The position numbers were made by a program, and so were the translations under genes. Below, piece by piece: positions 53,757 through 62,656 of a stretch of DNA of 64,000 nucleotides (position 1 is the first letter of the stretch; each line of letters opens with the position of its first letter). The DNA is from ATZT02 sp038145175 (lineage in GTDB: Bacteria; Actinomycetota; Actinomycetes; S36-B12; UBA5976), in the NCBI GenBank assembly GCA_038145175.1, contig JAYQPE010000005.1:27236-91235 (forward strand), given 5' to 3'. The notes beneath the pieces were generated by a model that ran no database searches, was not told the DNA's origin, and was given only the letters and a program-made list of their open reading frames with translations.

Positions 53757-54827
53757 TTAAAACCCTAATGCTTTTGCAGCAGATTTTGCATCCACCGAGA
53801 CTTTTATTGGATCTTTTGCACCTTCAAGTGCCCAGTGAGGATCTTTTAAGCCATTACCAGTAACAGTTACCACAATTATTTTATCTTTTGGTAATTCGTT
53901 TTTTTCTTTTAACATCAATAATCCTGCAACTCCTGCTGCTGAAGATGGTTCAACAAACACTCCTTCTTTTTCAGCTAAAAGTTGGTAACTATTTAATATT
54001 TGTTCATCTGTAACTTTGTCAATTCTTCCTTTTGATTCTTCTTTGGCATTTAATGCTTGTTGCCAGGAAGCAGGATTTCCAATTCGAATAGCTGTTGCAA
54101 GGGTTTCTGGTTTTTCAACAATTTTTCCATCAACTATTGGTGAAGCACCTGCTGCTTGAAATCCCCACATTTGTGGCAACTTAGAAGAAATAGAATCATT
54201 TTTATATTCAACATAGCCTTTCCAGTACGCAGTTATGTTTCCTGCATTTCCAACTGGAAGAACATGTAAATCGGGAGCATCTCCTAAACGATCTATAACT
54301 TCAAATGATGCCGTTTTTTGTCCTTCAATTCGATCTGGATTTACTGAATTAACTAAGGCAACTGGATAATTTTCTGCTAGATCTTTTGCTAAAACTAAAC
54401 AGTCATCAAAGTTTCCTTGAACTTGTAAAACTTTTGCGCCATGCACAATTGCTTGAGCTAATTTTCCCATCGCAATTTTTCCATCAGGAATTAAAACTGC
54501 ACTTGTCATTCCTGCTTTAACTGCATAAGCAGTTGCAGATGCTGAAGTGTTTCCAGTTGAAGCACAAATTACGGCTTTTGCTCCATTTTCTGCAGCTTTT
54601 GAAATTGCTACTGTCATGCCACGGTCTTTAAATGAACCTGTTGGATTCATCCCTTCAACTTTGAGATAAACCTGGTTATTTAACATTTCACTTAAAGTGC
54701 AGGCATAAACCAGTGGAGTTCCACCTTCACCCAAAGTAACTATGGGAGTTTTGGAATTTATTGGTAAACGATTTTTATATTCTTCAATAACTCCACGCCA
54801 TTGATGAGTTGTTGTGGTCATGGACAT
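53757..54827 (-). CDS. thrC: Threonine synthase
   Basis: ThrC converts O-phosphohomoserine to threonine. The 356-residue PLP enzyme has the lysine K67 in NPTGSFKDRGM and ASTGNTSASA. It is the short class found in actinobacteria and lies 4 bp after hom, 0 bp before thrB. Confidence 0.96.
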   Translation of the reverse strand: MSMTTTTHQWRGVIEEYKNRLPINSKTPIVTLGEGGTPLVYACTLSEMLNNQVYLKVEGMNPTGSFKDRGMTVAISKAAENGAKAVICASTGNTSASATAYAVKAGMTSAVLIPDGKIAMGKLAQAIVHGAKVLQVQGNFDDCLVLAKDLAENYPVALVNSVNPDRIEGQKTASFEVIDRLGDAPDLHVLPVGNAGNITAYWKGYVEYKNDSISSKLPQMWGFQAAGASPIVDGKIVEKPETLATAIRIGNPASWQQALNAKEESKGRIDKVTDEQILNSYQLLAEKEGVFVEPSSAAGVAGLLMLKEKNELPKDKIIVVTVTGNGLKDPHWALEGAKDPIKVSVDAKSAAKALGF

Positions 54828-54831
54828 AAAA

Positions 54832-56124
54832 CTAGTTTTCGCCTTCTACTCTCATATAGTCAGAAATTTCTTTAACAGAATCAAGATTTTTTAATTCATC
54901 AAGTGTTTTTGCTAAATCTTTTTCTAATGCTCGATGTGTTTTTATTACTAATTGAGCATCATTAACTAAACCATCTTGTCTAACAGTTTCAATAGACACA
55001 TTGTGATCTGCAATTTTTTGACTAATTTGTGCTAACACACCTGGTTTATCTGCTACTTGAAGAGAAATATAATAACTTGTTTGAGCTTGGCCAATTGGTT
55101 TAATTTCAAGATCAGCATAAATACTTTCACCTGGTCCACGCTTGCCACTGACTTTATTTCTAGCAACAGCAACAACGTCTCCTAAAACTGCAGAAGCAGT
55201 TGGAGCACCACCTGCTCCTTGACCATAGAACATTAAAGATCCGGCAGCTTGTGCTTCCACGAATACAGCGTTAAATGCTTCACGCACACTTGCTAATGGA
55301 TGACTTCTGGGAATCATTGCAGGATGAACTCTAACTACAACTGAATCATCATTTAATCTTTCTGCAATTGCTAATAACTTAATTACATATCCCATTTCTT
55401 TTGCTGCTTTAACATCAGTTGCAGAGACTTTGGTTATTCCTTCAACAAAAACATCATCAATTGTTACTCGGGTATGAAATGCAAGTTGGGCAAGAATGGC
55501 AGCTTTTGCAGCAGCATCAAAACCTCCCACGTCTGCAGTTGGATCTGATTCTGCATAACCAAGTTTTTGAGCTTCTTTTAAAGCATCTTCAAAACTTGCA
55601 CCTGTTTCATCCATTTTTGTCAAAATATAATTTGTTGTTCCGTTAACAATTCCTAATATTTTTTTGACTTTGTCTCCCACTAAAGATTCTCTTAATGGTC
55701 TTAGAAGTGGGATGGCGCCTGCCACACTTGCTTCAAAGTAAAGATCAACATTATTTTTTTCAGCAGCTGCGTATAAGGTCGCACCATCTTTTGCAAGTAG
55801 TTCTTTATTTGCAGTCACCACACTGATGCCTCTAGACATTGCATCCAAAATGTGAGTTCGGGCAGGTTCAATACCACCCATAACTTCAACCAAAATATCT
55901 ATATCTTTAGAGATTAATTCTGAAATATTGTTAGTAATTAATTGTGCAGGAATTCCAGGTCTTGATTTTGAAGTATCTTTAACCCCAACTCCAACAAGTT
56001 CAAGGGCTGCTCCACTTCTAGCTTTTAAATCTTGGGCTTGATCAATTAAAAGAGACGCTACCTTTGAGCCCACAGTCCCGGCACCGATTAAGGCAATGCG
56101 TATTGGACGATTGTCATTTTTCAT
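54832..56124 (-). CDS. hom: Homoserine dehydrogenase
   Basis: Hom reduces aspartate semialdehyde to homoserine. The 430-residue protein has the Rossmann motif GAGTVGSKV near residue 13, the catalytic Lys region, KLGYAESDPTADVGG, and a C-terminal ACT domain for threonine feedback (LQVADKPGVLAQISQKI). I start at 56124, with AAGGG about 10 nt upstream; the longer frame overlaps the divergent transporter gene. No leader peptide with Thr or Ile runs was found. Confidence 0.96.
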   Translation of the reverse strand: MKNDNRPIRIALIGAGTVGSKVASLLIDQAQDLKARSGAALELVGVGVKDTSKSRPGIPAQLITNNISELISKDIDILVEVMGGIEPARTHILDAMSRGISVVTANKELLAKDGATLYAAAEKNNVDLYFEASVAGAIPLLRPLRESLVGDKVKKILGIVNGTTNYILTKMDETGASFEDALKEAQKLGYAESDPTADVGGFDAAAKAAILAQLAFHTRVTIDDVFVEGITKVSATDVKAAKEMGYVIKLLAIAERLNDDSVVVRVHPAMIPRSHPLASVREAFNAVFVEAQAAGSLMFYGQGAGGAPTASAVLGDVVAVARNKVSGKRGPGESIYADLEIKPIGQAQTSYYISLQVADKPGVLAQISQKIADHNVSIETVRQDGLVNDAQLVIKTHRALEKDLAKTLDELKNLDSVKEISDYMRVEGEN

Positions 56125-56151
56125 GAATATCGTCCCTTTTATGAAGTAGGT

Positions 56152-57144
56152 ATGTCTAAGTCTCTCACTATCTATATGGTGCAATGTGGTGTGGCTACTG
56201 AGGTTAAGCAAATTACGAGCAAAGTTTGGATTGCCCTAACTACCGTTTATATCGTTTGGGGTTCTACTTATTTAGGCATCGCATTAGTTATTGAATCTGC
56301 CCCTCCGCTTACTTCAATGGGAATCAGATTCTTAGCCGCTGGTTTTATTTTAGCTTTAATCCTTACCTTATTTAAATCAAAAAATGCCATGAAAGTAACT
56401 AGAAAAGAATTACTTTCATCTATTTTCTTAGGTGGATTGTTATTAGGATTTGGAATTGGAAATTTAACTTTAGCCGAACGTTATGTTCCTTCAGGAATTG
56501 CTGCATTAATTATTGCCGCACTTCCAATCTGGGTAACAATTTTTCAATCAATAGTTGGAATAAAACATAAAAGAATAACTTTGTCAGGAATATTCATTGG
56601 ACTAATAGGTGTAGCACTCATCGTTCTTCCGGGTGGAACTGGTCCAGCACCAGGTGCAGATCCTTCCAAAGTTAAATTTTGGATGTTCATGATTCTGATT
56701 GGAAATATTGCTTGGGCATTTGGAACTTTCATGACGCAAAGAATTCCAATTCCAAAAGATCCTTTTGTTTTAACGTCATATGAAATGCTGTTTGGGGGTA
56801 TTGCACTTACCTTTGCAGGTCTATTTCGTGGAGAAAAAGTTAATGGAGAAGTGATTTCTCAAATGTCTTTAACTTCAAAATGGGCTTGGGTTTATATGGT
56901 TTTAATTGGTTCCATTGTTGGTTATGGAGCTTATATTTGGTTATTAAATAACACTTCGCTTTCTATTGCATCAACATATGCATATGTAAATCCAGTGGTG
57001 GCAGTTTTACTCGGATTCTTTATCTTGAGTGAACCATTAAAATGGCCACTATTTGTAGGAGGCTTAATTATTTTGCTTGGTGTTGCATTAATTATTAATA
57101 GCGAAAGGTTTACATCAAAGGATCAGTTGCAAAAAGATCTTTAA
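56152..57144 (+). CDS. EamA/DMT-family transporter (RhtA-like)
   Basis: The 330-residue protein has ten membrane helices in two EamA repeats, starting VWIALTTVYIVWGSTYLGI. It resembles YdcZ/RhtA-type exporters. Starting 27 bp from the divergent hom gene, it may export threonine, homoserine or related amino acids, but this is inference. The start is uncertain: GTG at 56194 would begin nearer the first helix. It converges on lysA and overlaps it by 35 bp. Confidence 0.83.
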   Translation: MSKSLTIYMVQCGVATEVKQITSKVWIALTTVYIVWGSTYLGIALVIESAPPLTSMGIRFLAAGFILALILTLFKSKNAMKVTRKELLSSIFLGGLLLGFGIGNLTLAERYVPSGIAALIIAALPIWVTIFQSIVGIKHKRITLSGIFIGLIGVALIVLPGGTGPAPGADPSKVKFWMFMILIGNIAWAFGTFMTQRIPIPKDPFVLTSYEMLFGGIALTFAGLFRGEKVNGEVISQMSLTSKWAWVYMVLIGSIVGYGAYIWLLNNTSLSIASTYAYVNPVVAVLLGFFILSEPLKWPLFVGGLIILLGVALIINSERFTSKDQLQKDL

Positions 57145-58483
57145 AAGTTTCTCGACGCAATATTTCTTTCACGCTACCTTTGTAAACTCCTACCACCGCT
57201 GGTCTTAACACTAAGTTGTATTGCGAAGACATTGATCTGTTGTATGCACCAGTTGCTGCAACTGCAATTAAATCTCCTGGCGCTAAGTCATTTGGTAAAT
57301 AACAATCTTTGACCACAATGTCACCACTTTCACAATGTTTTCCCACAACTCTAGAAAGCATTGTTGGTTTTGTTGAAAGTCTTGAAACTAAAGCAGCAGT
57401 GTAAGTCGCACCATAAAGTGCTGTGCGAATGTTGTCACTCATGCCACCATCTACTGCAATGTAAGTTCTTTTCTCACCAGTTTCTAACTCAACTTCTTTA
57501 ATAGTTCCTACTTTGTACAACGTGATCATTGATGGGCCAACTATTGCTCTACCTGGTTCAAATGCCAGTTGGGGCATTTTTAATCCATTGTTTGAAAAAT
57601 TATCTGCAACTATTTGTATTAATTCTTTAGACATGGACTCAATTTCCAAAGGTTTATCACTATTTATATATGCAATTCCCATCCCACCACCAAGATTTAA
57701 CATTTCTATTTCTACGTTATGGTCTTGATTTATTCTGGAAGCTAATTGAGCAAGTCTTTGGGCTGCAATTTCAAATCCTTTATTGTCAAAGATTTGCGAA
57801 CCTATATGAGAATGAAGTCCCACAAAATTTAAATTCTCATCTTTTATTACTCTTCTAACTGCCTCGTCGGCATGACCTGCTGCTAAAGAGAAACCAAATT
57901 TTTGATCTTCATGTGCGGTAGCAACAAATTCGTGAGTATGAGCCTCAATTCCTGCGGTCACTCGTACTAAAACATTAGCTTTTTTATCTTTAGCTTTAGC
58001 AATTTGAGCAAGCCTAGCAATTTCAAGATAAGAATCGACTACAAATAATCCAACATTTTCATCCAATGCAAATTCTAATTCATTAAATGCTTTGTTATTT
58101 CCATGGAAAATTATTTCCTTAGGATTACATCCTGCTTTTAAAGCAACCCTTAATTCGCCTTCTGTAGCAACATCTACGCCAAGGCCTTCTTTTACTAGAA
58201 GTTGTAAAAATCCCACAGCAGAAAATGCTTTGGACGCATAATAGATTTTTGTTGGTTTAGATAGTGTTTTATGGATTTCTTGTGAAAAACTTTTTATATA
58301 TCTTTTTGCTCTGATTACTGCATCTTCTTCATCCAGAATAAAAAGTGGAGTTTCATATTTCTTTTCTAGATCGATTACATCAACACCTGCGACTTCTAAA
58401 ATGCCGTCTTTGTTCCTGTGTGCATTTACAGGCCAAATGTGGGCGGAGATTTCATTAATGTCTGTAACTCTTGAATCTGACAT
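57110..58483 (-). CDS. lysA: Diaminopimelate decarboxylase
   Basis: LysA makes lysine from meso-diaminopimelate. The 457-residue fold-III PLP enzyme has the Schiff-base lysine K85 in YYASKAFSA, HGNNK, and the substrate Cys in VGKHCESGDI with the family GAYNRSMSSQYN ending. It follows the DUF3048 gene across a strong terminator, so it has its own promoter. Confidence 0.96.
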   Translation of the reverse strand: MSDSRVTDINEISAHIWPVNAHRNKDGILEVAGVDVIDLEKKYETPLFILDEEDAVIRAKRYIKSFSQEIHKTLSKPTKIYYASKAFSAVGFLQLLVKEGLGVDVATEGELRVALKAGCNPKEIIFHGNNKAFNELEFALDENVGLFVVDSYLEIARLAQIAKAKDKKANVLVRVTAGIEAHTHEFVATAHEDQKFGFSLAAGHADEAVRRVIKDENLNFVGLHSHIGSQIFDNKGFEIAAQRLAQLASRINQDHNVEIEMLNLGGGMGIAYINSDKPLEIESMSKELIQIVADNFSNNGLKMPQLAFEPGRAIVGPSMITLYKVGTIKEVELETGEKRTYIAVDGGMSDNIRTALYGATYTAALVSRLSTKPTMLSRVVGKHCESGDIVVKDCYLPNDLAPGDLIAVAATGAYNRSMSSQYNLVLRPAVVGVYKGSVKEILRRETFKDLFATDPLM

Positions 58484-58502
58484 ATTTTTCCTAAAAAAGT
58501 TT

Positions 58503-58555
58503 GGGTGGGAAATCTCTTATGTTCAAGATTAACCGAACATAAAGATTTCCCACCC
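58503..58555 (-). terminator. 21-bp hairpin terminator after the DUF3048 gene
   Basis: Arms 58503-58524 and 58535-58555 pair perfectly except for one bulged C. On the minus strand AAACTTTTTT follows. It sits between the DUF3048 stop (58580) and the lysA start (58483). Confidence 0.85.
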
Positions 58556-58579
58556 TTAAAGGTGTGAAATATTCGTTAA

Positions 58580-59545
58580 TTATTTAAAAGAATATTTTCC
58601 TTTTGAATTATTTGGTACCAATAACACCCAGACTTGACCGACATCAAATGGCATTTGTGCTCCATTTACGGTGTAGGTAGTTCCAGCTCCAGCAGATGGT
58701 CTTGACCATTCACCTTGAAATCGTTGACCATCTCTCAAAATAAATGCTTTACCTGATCCAACTGTTTTAACTAATGGAGTCTTACCACCAAATTTGTCTC
58801 CATAACCTGAAACTGTTTGGGTTACTAATTGCACCACAACAGTTTTAGCAACAACTGCTTTACCGGTAGCTCTATCTTTTTGAGCTGAGTTATCAAGTGA
58901 AATTGCCCAACCATTACCTGTCCATTTTCCGCCAACACTTGATGCTGGCCAAGAAGCTTTGAAAGTTGAGGTTGCTTTTCCACCTGCTGGTGCAGTTTCA
59001 GAAAAAGTTAAACCAATATCTTTTGCAGCTCCTAATTTTGATTTTGCAGCTTTAACTGTTGCGGACAAATTCAAAATTAAATTATGAGGAATACGTTTTG
59101 AAGAATCTCTTGAGTATTTTGCTCCATTTAAACTTGGACCAAATCTCACAAGTGGTTCTTTAGCAATTTTTGGCAGCAAAGCTTTGTTTGCACCTGAATA
59201 TGCAAAACCTGGTTTATCAAATTGTTTTAAAATTTCAAGATCAGATATACGTGCTGATCTAACTGGACCAACTTTGGTTGGAAAGTTTGTGTTGTACATA
59301 GCGGCAATTCTGGTTAAACCACCTTCAACTTGTTCAACGTAAACCAAATCTGCTTTTGAAATGTTTACATGTGGTCTTGCAGGTCTTACATTGTCAATTT
59401 TCACCATCACAACAGGTTTTCCTGCTCCACCTGGTAAACCAGATAGTGGACTTGCTCCATCAGATGCGGTTGCCGCAGTTGCACCAAATGAAACTGTTAA
59501 TGCGATTGAGATTGCGCTTACGAAAAGGGTTTTTAATTTTGTCAT
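58580..59545 (-). CDS. Secreted DUF3048 protein
   Basis: The 321-residue protein has a Sec-type signal (positive start, hydrophobic 8-22, AATAS cleavage near 27) and then the DUF3048 domain: KPVVMVKIDNVRPARPH at 43-59, VYVEQVEGGLTRIAAMY and VGPVRSAR. The role of the family is unknown; a wall or envelope location is inferred from the signal. TAGGGT lies 7 nt before the ATG, with no Shine-Dalgarno, so it is probably leaderless. Confidence 0.88.
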   Translation of the reverse strand: MTKLKTLFVSAISIALTVSFGATAATASDGASPLSGLPGGAGKPVVMVKIDNVRPARPHVNISKADLVYVEQVEGGLTRIAAMYNTNFPTKVGPVRSARISDLEILKQFDKPGFAYSGANKALLPKIAKEPLVRFGPSLNGAKYSRDSSKRIPHNLILNLSATVKAAKSKLGAAKDIGLTFSETAPAGGKATSTFKASWPASSVGGKWTGNGWAISLDNSAQKDRATGKAVVAKTVVVQLVTQTVSGYGDKFGGKTPLVKTVGSGKAFILRDGQRFQGEWSRPSAGAGTTYTVNGAQMPFDVGQVWVLLVPNNSKGKYSFK

Positions 59546-59552
59546 GTTTTAG

Positions 59553-59558
59553 ACCCTA
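59553..59558 (-). promoter_or_regulatory. Likely -10 box of the DUF3048 gene
   Basis: TAGGGT on the minus strand ends 7 nt before the start codon. No clear -35 was found. Confidence 0.4.
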
Positions 59559-59598
59559 AACTAAACAGGCTTATTTTGGAACAGTGACTCTCTAGTTT

Positions 59599-61257
59599 TT
59601 ACATTCTTTGTGGGGAACTTACCCCTAATAAATCCAATCCATTTGCCAAAACCTGCCTGGTGGCATCACACAACATCAGGCGAGCGTAATTTTCTTCGGT
59701 TGCTTCTTCGTCCACTTGGGGAAGCACTCGACAGGCTGCATAAAAAGAGTGATAGCAAGTAGCAAGTTCTTCTAAATATCTTGCAACTCTGTGAGGTTGT
59801 CTTAGTTGTGCGGCTGTTGTGACAATTCTTGGAAATTCGCTTAGAGCAGTTAATAAATCTGTTTCTTGACTAGTGGTTAAAACTTCAGGTTTAAATTTGT
59901 TGTTTAACCAATTCAGATTTTTTTCTTGTGCTGTTCTTAATACTGAACTAATACGCGCATGCGCATATTGAACATAAAAAACTGGATTATCGTTTGTGTG
60001 AGAAGTAAGTAATTCAATTTCTAAAGTAAGTGGAGTATCAACTGGATATCTAATCAATGAATATCTAGCTGCATCCACACCAACTTCTTCAACTAAATCT
60101 TCCAAAGTGATCATGTTTCCAGCGCGCTTACTTAGTCTTACTTCTTGACCATTCTTAAACATTTTTACAAGTTGACCAATTAAAACTTCAATGTTTTTAT
60201 CCGGATCATCTCCAGCGCAAGCTGCAACAGCTCGAAGTCTGTTTACATAACCATGATGATCTGCCCCTAAGAGATAAATATTTACGTCATAGCCTCTGTT
60301 TCTTTTATCAACGTAGTAAGCAGTGTCTGAAGCAAAATATGTGTATTCCCCATCTGCTTTGATTAGAACCCGGTCTTTATCGTCAAAGAAATCAGTTGTT
60401 CTAAGCCATAAAGCTCCATCTTTTTCAAAAACGTGACCGTGTTGTTTAAGTCTTTCTAGACCTTTTTCAACAGCGTTTGAATCATGTAAAGAACGTTCCG
60501 AATACCAGACATCAAAATTTGTACGAAAATTAACTAATACATCTTGTTGTTGTTTTAATTGTTTCTTATATCCCGCTTCTCTAAAAGAGACAATTTGTTC
60601 ATGTTTACTTTGTTTTAAGAATTCTGGATGTTCTTGAATAATTTCTTTTGATATTTCCTTTACATAAGAACCGTGATAACCATCTTCTGGAATTGGTAAT
60701 TCATTTGCTGCAGCGTAAATAGATTCGCCAAATTTATCTAACTGAATTCCGCGATCATTTATATAAAATTCCCTAACTACTTTTGCCCCACTTGCAGCAA
60801 GAACTCTGGCAATCGCATCGCCGACTGCTGCCCAACGGGTGTGGCCTAAATGAAGTGGGCCAGTTGGATTTGCACTTATAAATTCAACATTTATGATTTG
60901 ATTTTTTAAAGTATCAGTTTTACCAAAATCTTTACCTTGCTCAACAATTACTCGAGCAAGTTCACCTAAACTTGCTGTATCTAAAGTGAAGTTCAAAAAT
61001 CCAGGTCCAGCTATTTCAATCTTTTTGATACTTTTTTCTACTTTTAATTCATCTATCAATAGTTGTGCAACTTCTCTTGGATTTTTTCCAGTAGGTTTAG
61101 CCAGCGCTAAAGCAATGTTGCTGGCAAAATCCCCATGATCTTTACTTTTTGGTCTTTCAATTTTTATCTCAGGCAATTCAACTAATTCAATTTTCTTGGC
61201 AGCAATTAATGACTTCGTAGCTTTACTTATTAAATTGCTGAGTTCTTCTGGAGTCAT
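59599..61257 (-). CDS. argS: Arginyl-tRNA synthetase
   Basis: ArgS charges tRNA-Arg. The 552-residue class I enzyme has an N-terminal Add1 domain, HLGH at 136-139 within SANPTGPLHLGHTRWAAVG, and a DALR C-terminal domain. The KMSKS place carries VRLSKRAGNMITL. TACGAT lies 6 nt before the ATG, so it is likely leaderless. A tRNA-Arg gene is 640 bp away on the other strand. Confidence 0.97.
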   Translation of the reverse strand: MTPEELSNLISKATKSLIAAKKIELVELPEIKIERPKSKDHGDFASNIALALAKPTGKNPREVAQLLIDELKVEKSIKKIEIAGPGFLNFTLDTASLGELARVIVEQGKDFGKTDTLKNQIINVEFISANPTGPLHLGHTRWAAVGDAIARVLAASGAKVVREFYINDRGIQLDKFGESIYAAANELPIPEDGYHGSYVKEISKEIIQEHPEFLKQSKHEQIVSFREAGYKKQLKQQQDVLVNFRTNFDVWYSERSLHDSNAVEKGLERLKQHGHVFEKDGALWLRTTDFFDDKDRVLIKADGEYTYFASDTAYYVDKRNRGYDVNIYLLGADHHGYVNRLRAVAACAGDDPDKNIEVLIGQLVKMFKNGQEVRLSKRAGNMITLEDLVEEVGVDAARYSLIRYPVDTPLTLEIELLTSHTNDNPVFYVQYAHARISSVLRTAQEKNLNWLNNKFKPEVLTTSQETDLLTALSEFPRIVTTAAQLRQPHRVARYLEELATCYHSFYAACRVLPQVDEEATEENYARLMLCDATRQVLANGLDLLGVSSPQRM

Positions 61258-61263
61258 GTACCA

Positions 61264-61307
61264 ATCGTAGGCAGTTGCTCAGTTAGAAATAGTTTGCGCC
61301 ATACTCT
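61264..61307. promoter_or_regulatory. Divergent -10 boxes of argS and the SURF1-like gene
   Basis: The minus strand has TACGAT (61264-61269), 6 nt before argS; the plus strand has TACTCT (61302-61307), 7 nt before the ATG at 61315. The spacing leaves no room for Shine-Dalgarno sites. Confidence 0.5.
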
Positions 61308-61314
61308 TATTTAT

Positions 61315-61584
61315 ATGTGGAAAATCGCTTTTCAGAAAAAATGGATCCTTTTTCATATCGCTACTATCGTCGGAATAGTTTTTTGTCTAAGACTTGGGCT
61401 ATGGCAGTGGATTAGAAGAGAAAGAATTGATCAAGTCACTGGAGATGTAGTGATCAATCTGCAAAGTACTTTTTATGCTTTTCAATGGATCTTTTTTGCA
61501 CTTGCCCTTGCATGGTTTTGGTATAGATTCTTTAAAGATGAATATTTAGTTAGTATTGGACAGTTGAAGAAAGGTGGCAAGTAA
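61315..61584 (+). CDS. Small membrane protein with SURF1-like first helix
   Basis: The 89-residue protein has two membrane helices (about residues 8-28 and 47-68). The first, with VFCLRLGLWQWIRRE, resembles the N-terminal helix of SURF1, but the rest of SURF1 is missing. A second short frame, DUF3817, follows at once. I start it at ATG 61315 because TACTCT is 7 nt upstream; TTG at 61294 is the alternative. Its function is unknown. Confidence 0.72.
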   Translation: MWKIAFQKKWILFHIATIVGIVFCLRLGLWQWIRRERIDQVTGDVVINLQSTFYAFQWIFFALALAWFWYRFFKDEYLVSIGQLKKGGK

Positions 61585-61875
61585 TTGGAAAAAGCATTAA
61601 CAAGATACAGCTTTATTGCCTACCTTGCTGGTGTGGTTTTAGTTTTATTCACTATAGAAATAATTATTAAATACACACTTGGACCTGAAATCCCATGGTT
61701 TGCACAAGTGCATGGCATTGTTTACATGGTTTATTTAGTTTTTGGTTTTGATATTTCTAGAAAAGCAAATCTGACTTGGGGACAAACTTTGTTAGTTTTA
61801 TTAGCAGGCACAATTCCTGTTATGAGTTTTGTTGCTGAAAGAAAAATCCGACGGCGGGTATTGAACCTAAATTAA
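61585..61875 (+). CDS. DUF3817 membrane protein
   Basis: The 96-residue protein has three membrane helices and the DUF3817 pattern YSFIAYLAGVVLVLFTIE and WFAQVHGIVYMVYLVFGFD, which resembles the membrane part of proteins next to heme or electron-transport genes in actinobacteria. It starts with TTG right after the preceding stop, with AAAGGTGG as its ribosome site. Its role is unknown. Confidence 0.85.
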   Translation: MEKALTRYSFIAYLAGVVLVLFTIEIIIKYTLGPEIPWFAQVHGIVYMVYLVFGFDISRKANLTWGQTLLVLLAGTIPVMSFVAERKIRRRVLNLN

Positions 61876-61882
61876 TTAGGTT
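61863..61882 (+). terminator. Hairpin overlapping the DUF3817 stop
   Basis: An inverted repeat (GAACCTAA ... TTAGGTTC) of about 8-10 bp spans the end of the gene and its TAA stop, followed by AAAAAGTTTT. The tail is a weak U-tract just before tRNA-Arg. Confidence 0.5.
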
Positions 61883-61893
61883 CAAAAAGTTTT

Positions 61894-61965
61894 GCCCCCG
61901 TAGCTCAGTGGATAGAGCGTTGCCCTCCGAAGGCATGCGCGCGTGTTCGACTCACGCCGGGGGCG
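61894..61965 (+). tRNA. tRNA-Arg (CCG anticodon)
   Basis: The cloverleaf has acceptor GCCCCCG/CGGGGGC, anticodon loop CTCCGAA (CCG), T-arm GCGTG/CACGC with loop TTCGACT, and discriminator G. No CCA is encoded. One position of the anticodon stem is T-T. Confidence 0.95.
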
Positions 61966-61967
61966 CT

Positions 61968-62591
61968 TTAAATAAGTATTGGTAACAATTGATTTAAATG
62001 TTCCAAGTGATGATCGGCCATTAATAATTCTTGTTTTTCATGTGAAGTTAAAACTGCTGCGACAACACAACCTGCAGCTTTACCAGCAACAACTCCAGCA
62101 GGAGCATCTTCTACAACCACGCAATCTTGTGGATTCATTCCTAATCTTTTTGCGCCAAGTAAAAATGGATCTGGAAATGGTTTACCTTTTTCAACATCGT
62201 TAAAAGTTACAGAATTTTCTGGAAATGGAATACCCGCTGCTTTAACCCTTGATAAAGCTAAAGGAATTGTGCAAGAAGTTACTATGGTCCAGGAAATTTT
62301 TTGTTCATCCAACTTTTTTAACAATTCGATGGCGCCATCGATGGCAACTACGCCATTGGTGTCGGAAGTTTCAAGATATTCGATTCTTTCTATCCAATTA
62401 ACTATTTCTTTTTCACTTCGGTCAGGTAAAAGTTTTCTCAAAGATTGTTCTGCAGGTATGCCATGTAAACCAACCATTTTTTCTAGAGGAATCGAGGCTT
62501 CATCAGCAAGTTGAATCCAAGCACGTTCCACTGCAGGTTTGGAATTAACTAATGTTCCATCTAAATCAAAAAGAACTGCAGAATTTTTCAC
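61968..62591 (-). CDS. HAD-family phosphatase
   Basis: The 207-residue protein is a subfamily-IA HAD hydrolase with nucleophile motif LFDLDGTLVNSKP (residues 8-20), TSC at motif II and VVEDAPAGVVAGKAAG at motif IV. It resembles sugar-phosphate or glycerol-3-phosphate phosphatases. The substrate is not clear. Its stop lies 2 bp from the tRNA-Arg 3' end. Confidence 0.86.
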   Translation of the reverse strand: MKNSAVLFDLDGTLVNSKPAVERAWIQLADEASIPLEKMVGLHGIPAEQSLRKLLPDRSEKEIVNWIERIEYLETSDTNGVVAIDGAIELLKKLDEQKISWTIVTSCTIPLALSRVKAAGIPFPENSVTFNDVEKGKPFPDPFLLGAKRLGMNPQDCVVVEDAPAGVVAGKAAGCVVAAVLTSHEKQELLMADHHLEHLNQLLPILI

Positions 62592-62656
62592 TATTTCATT
62601 CTAGTGGTTTATCTCTTAATGCACATTTCGAAATCATCAAATATGCTGGAAAACAA

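Noticed and set aside
56125..56260. Threonine/isoleucine leader before hom
   Set aside because: Only a GTG frame (VRDLDIPTS) was found, with no run of Thr or Ile codons and no terminator.
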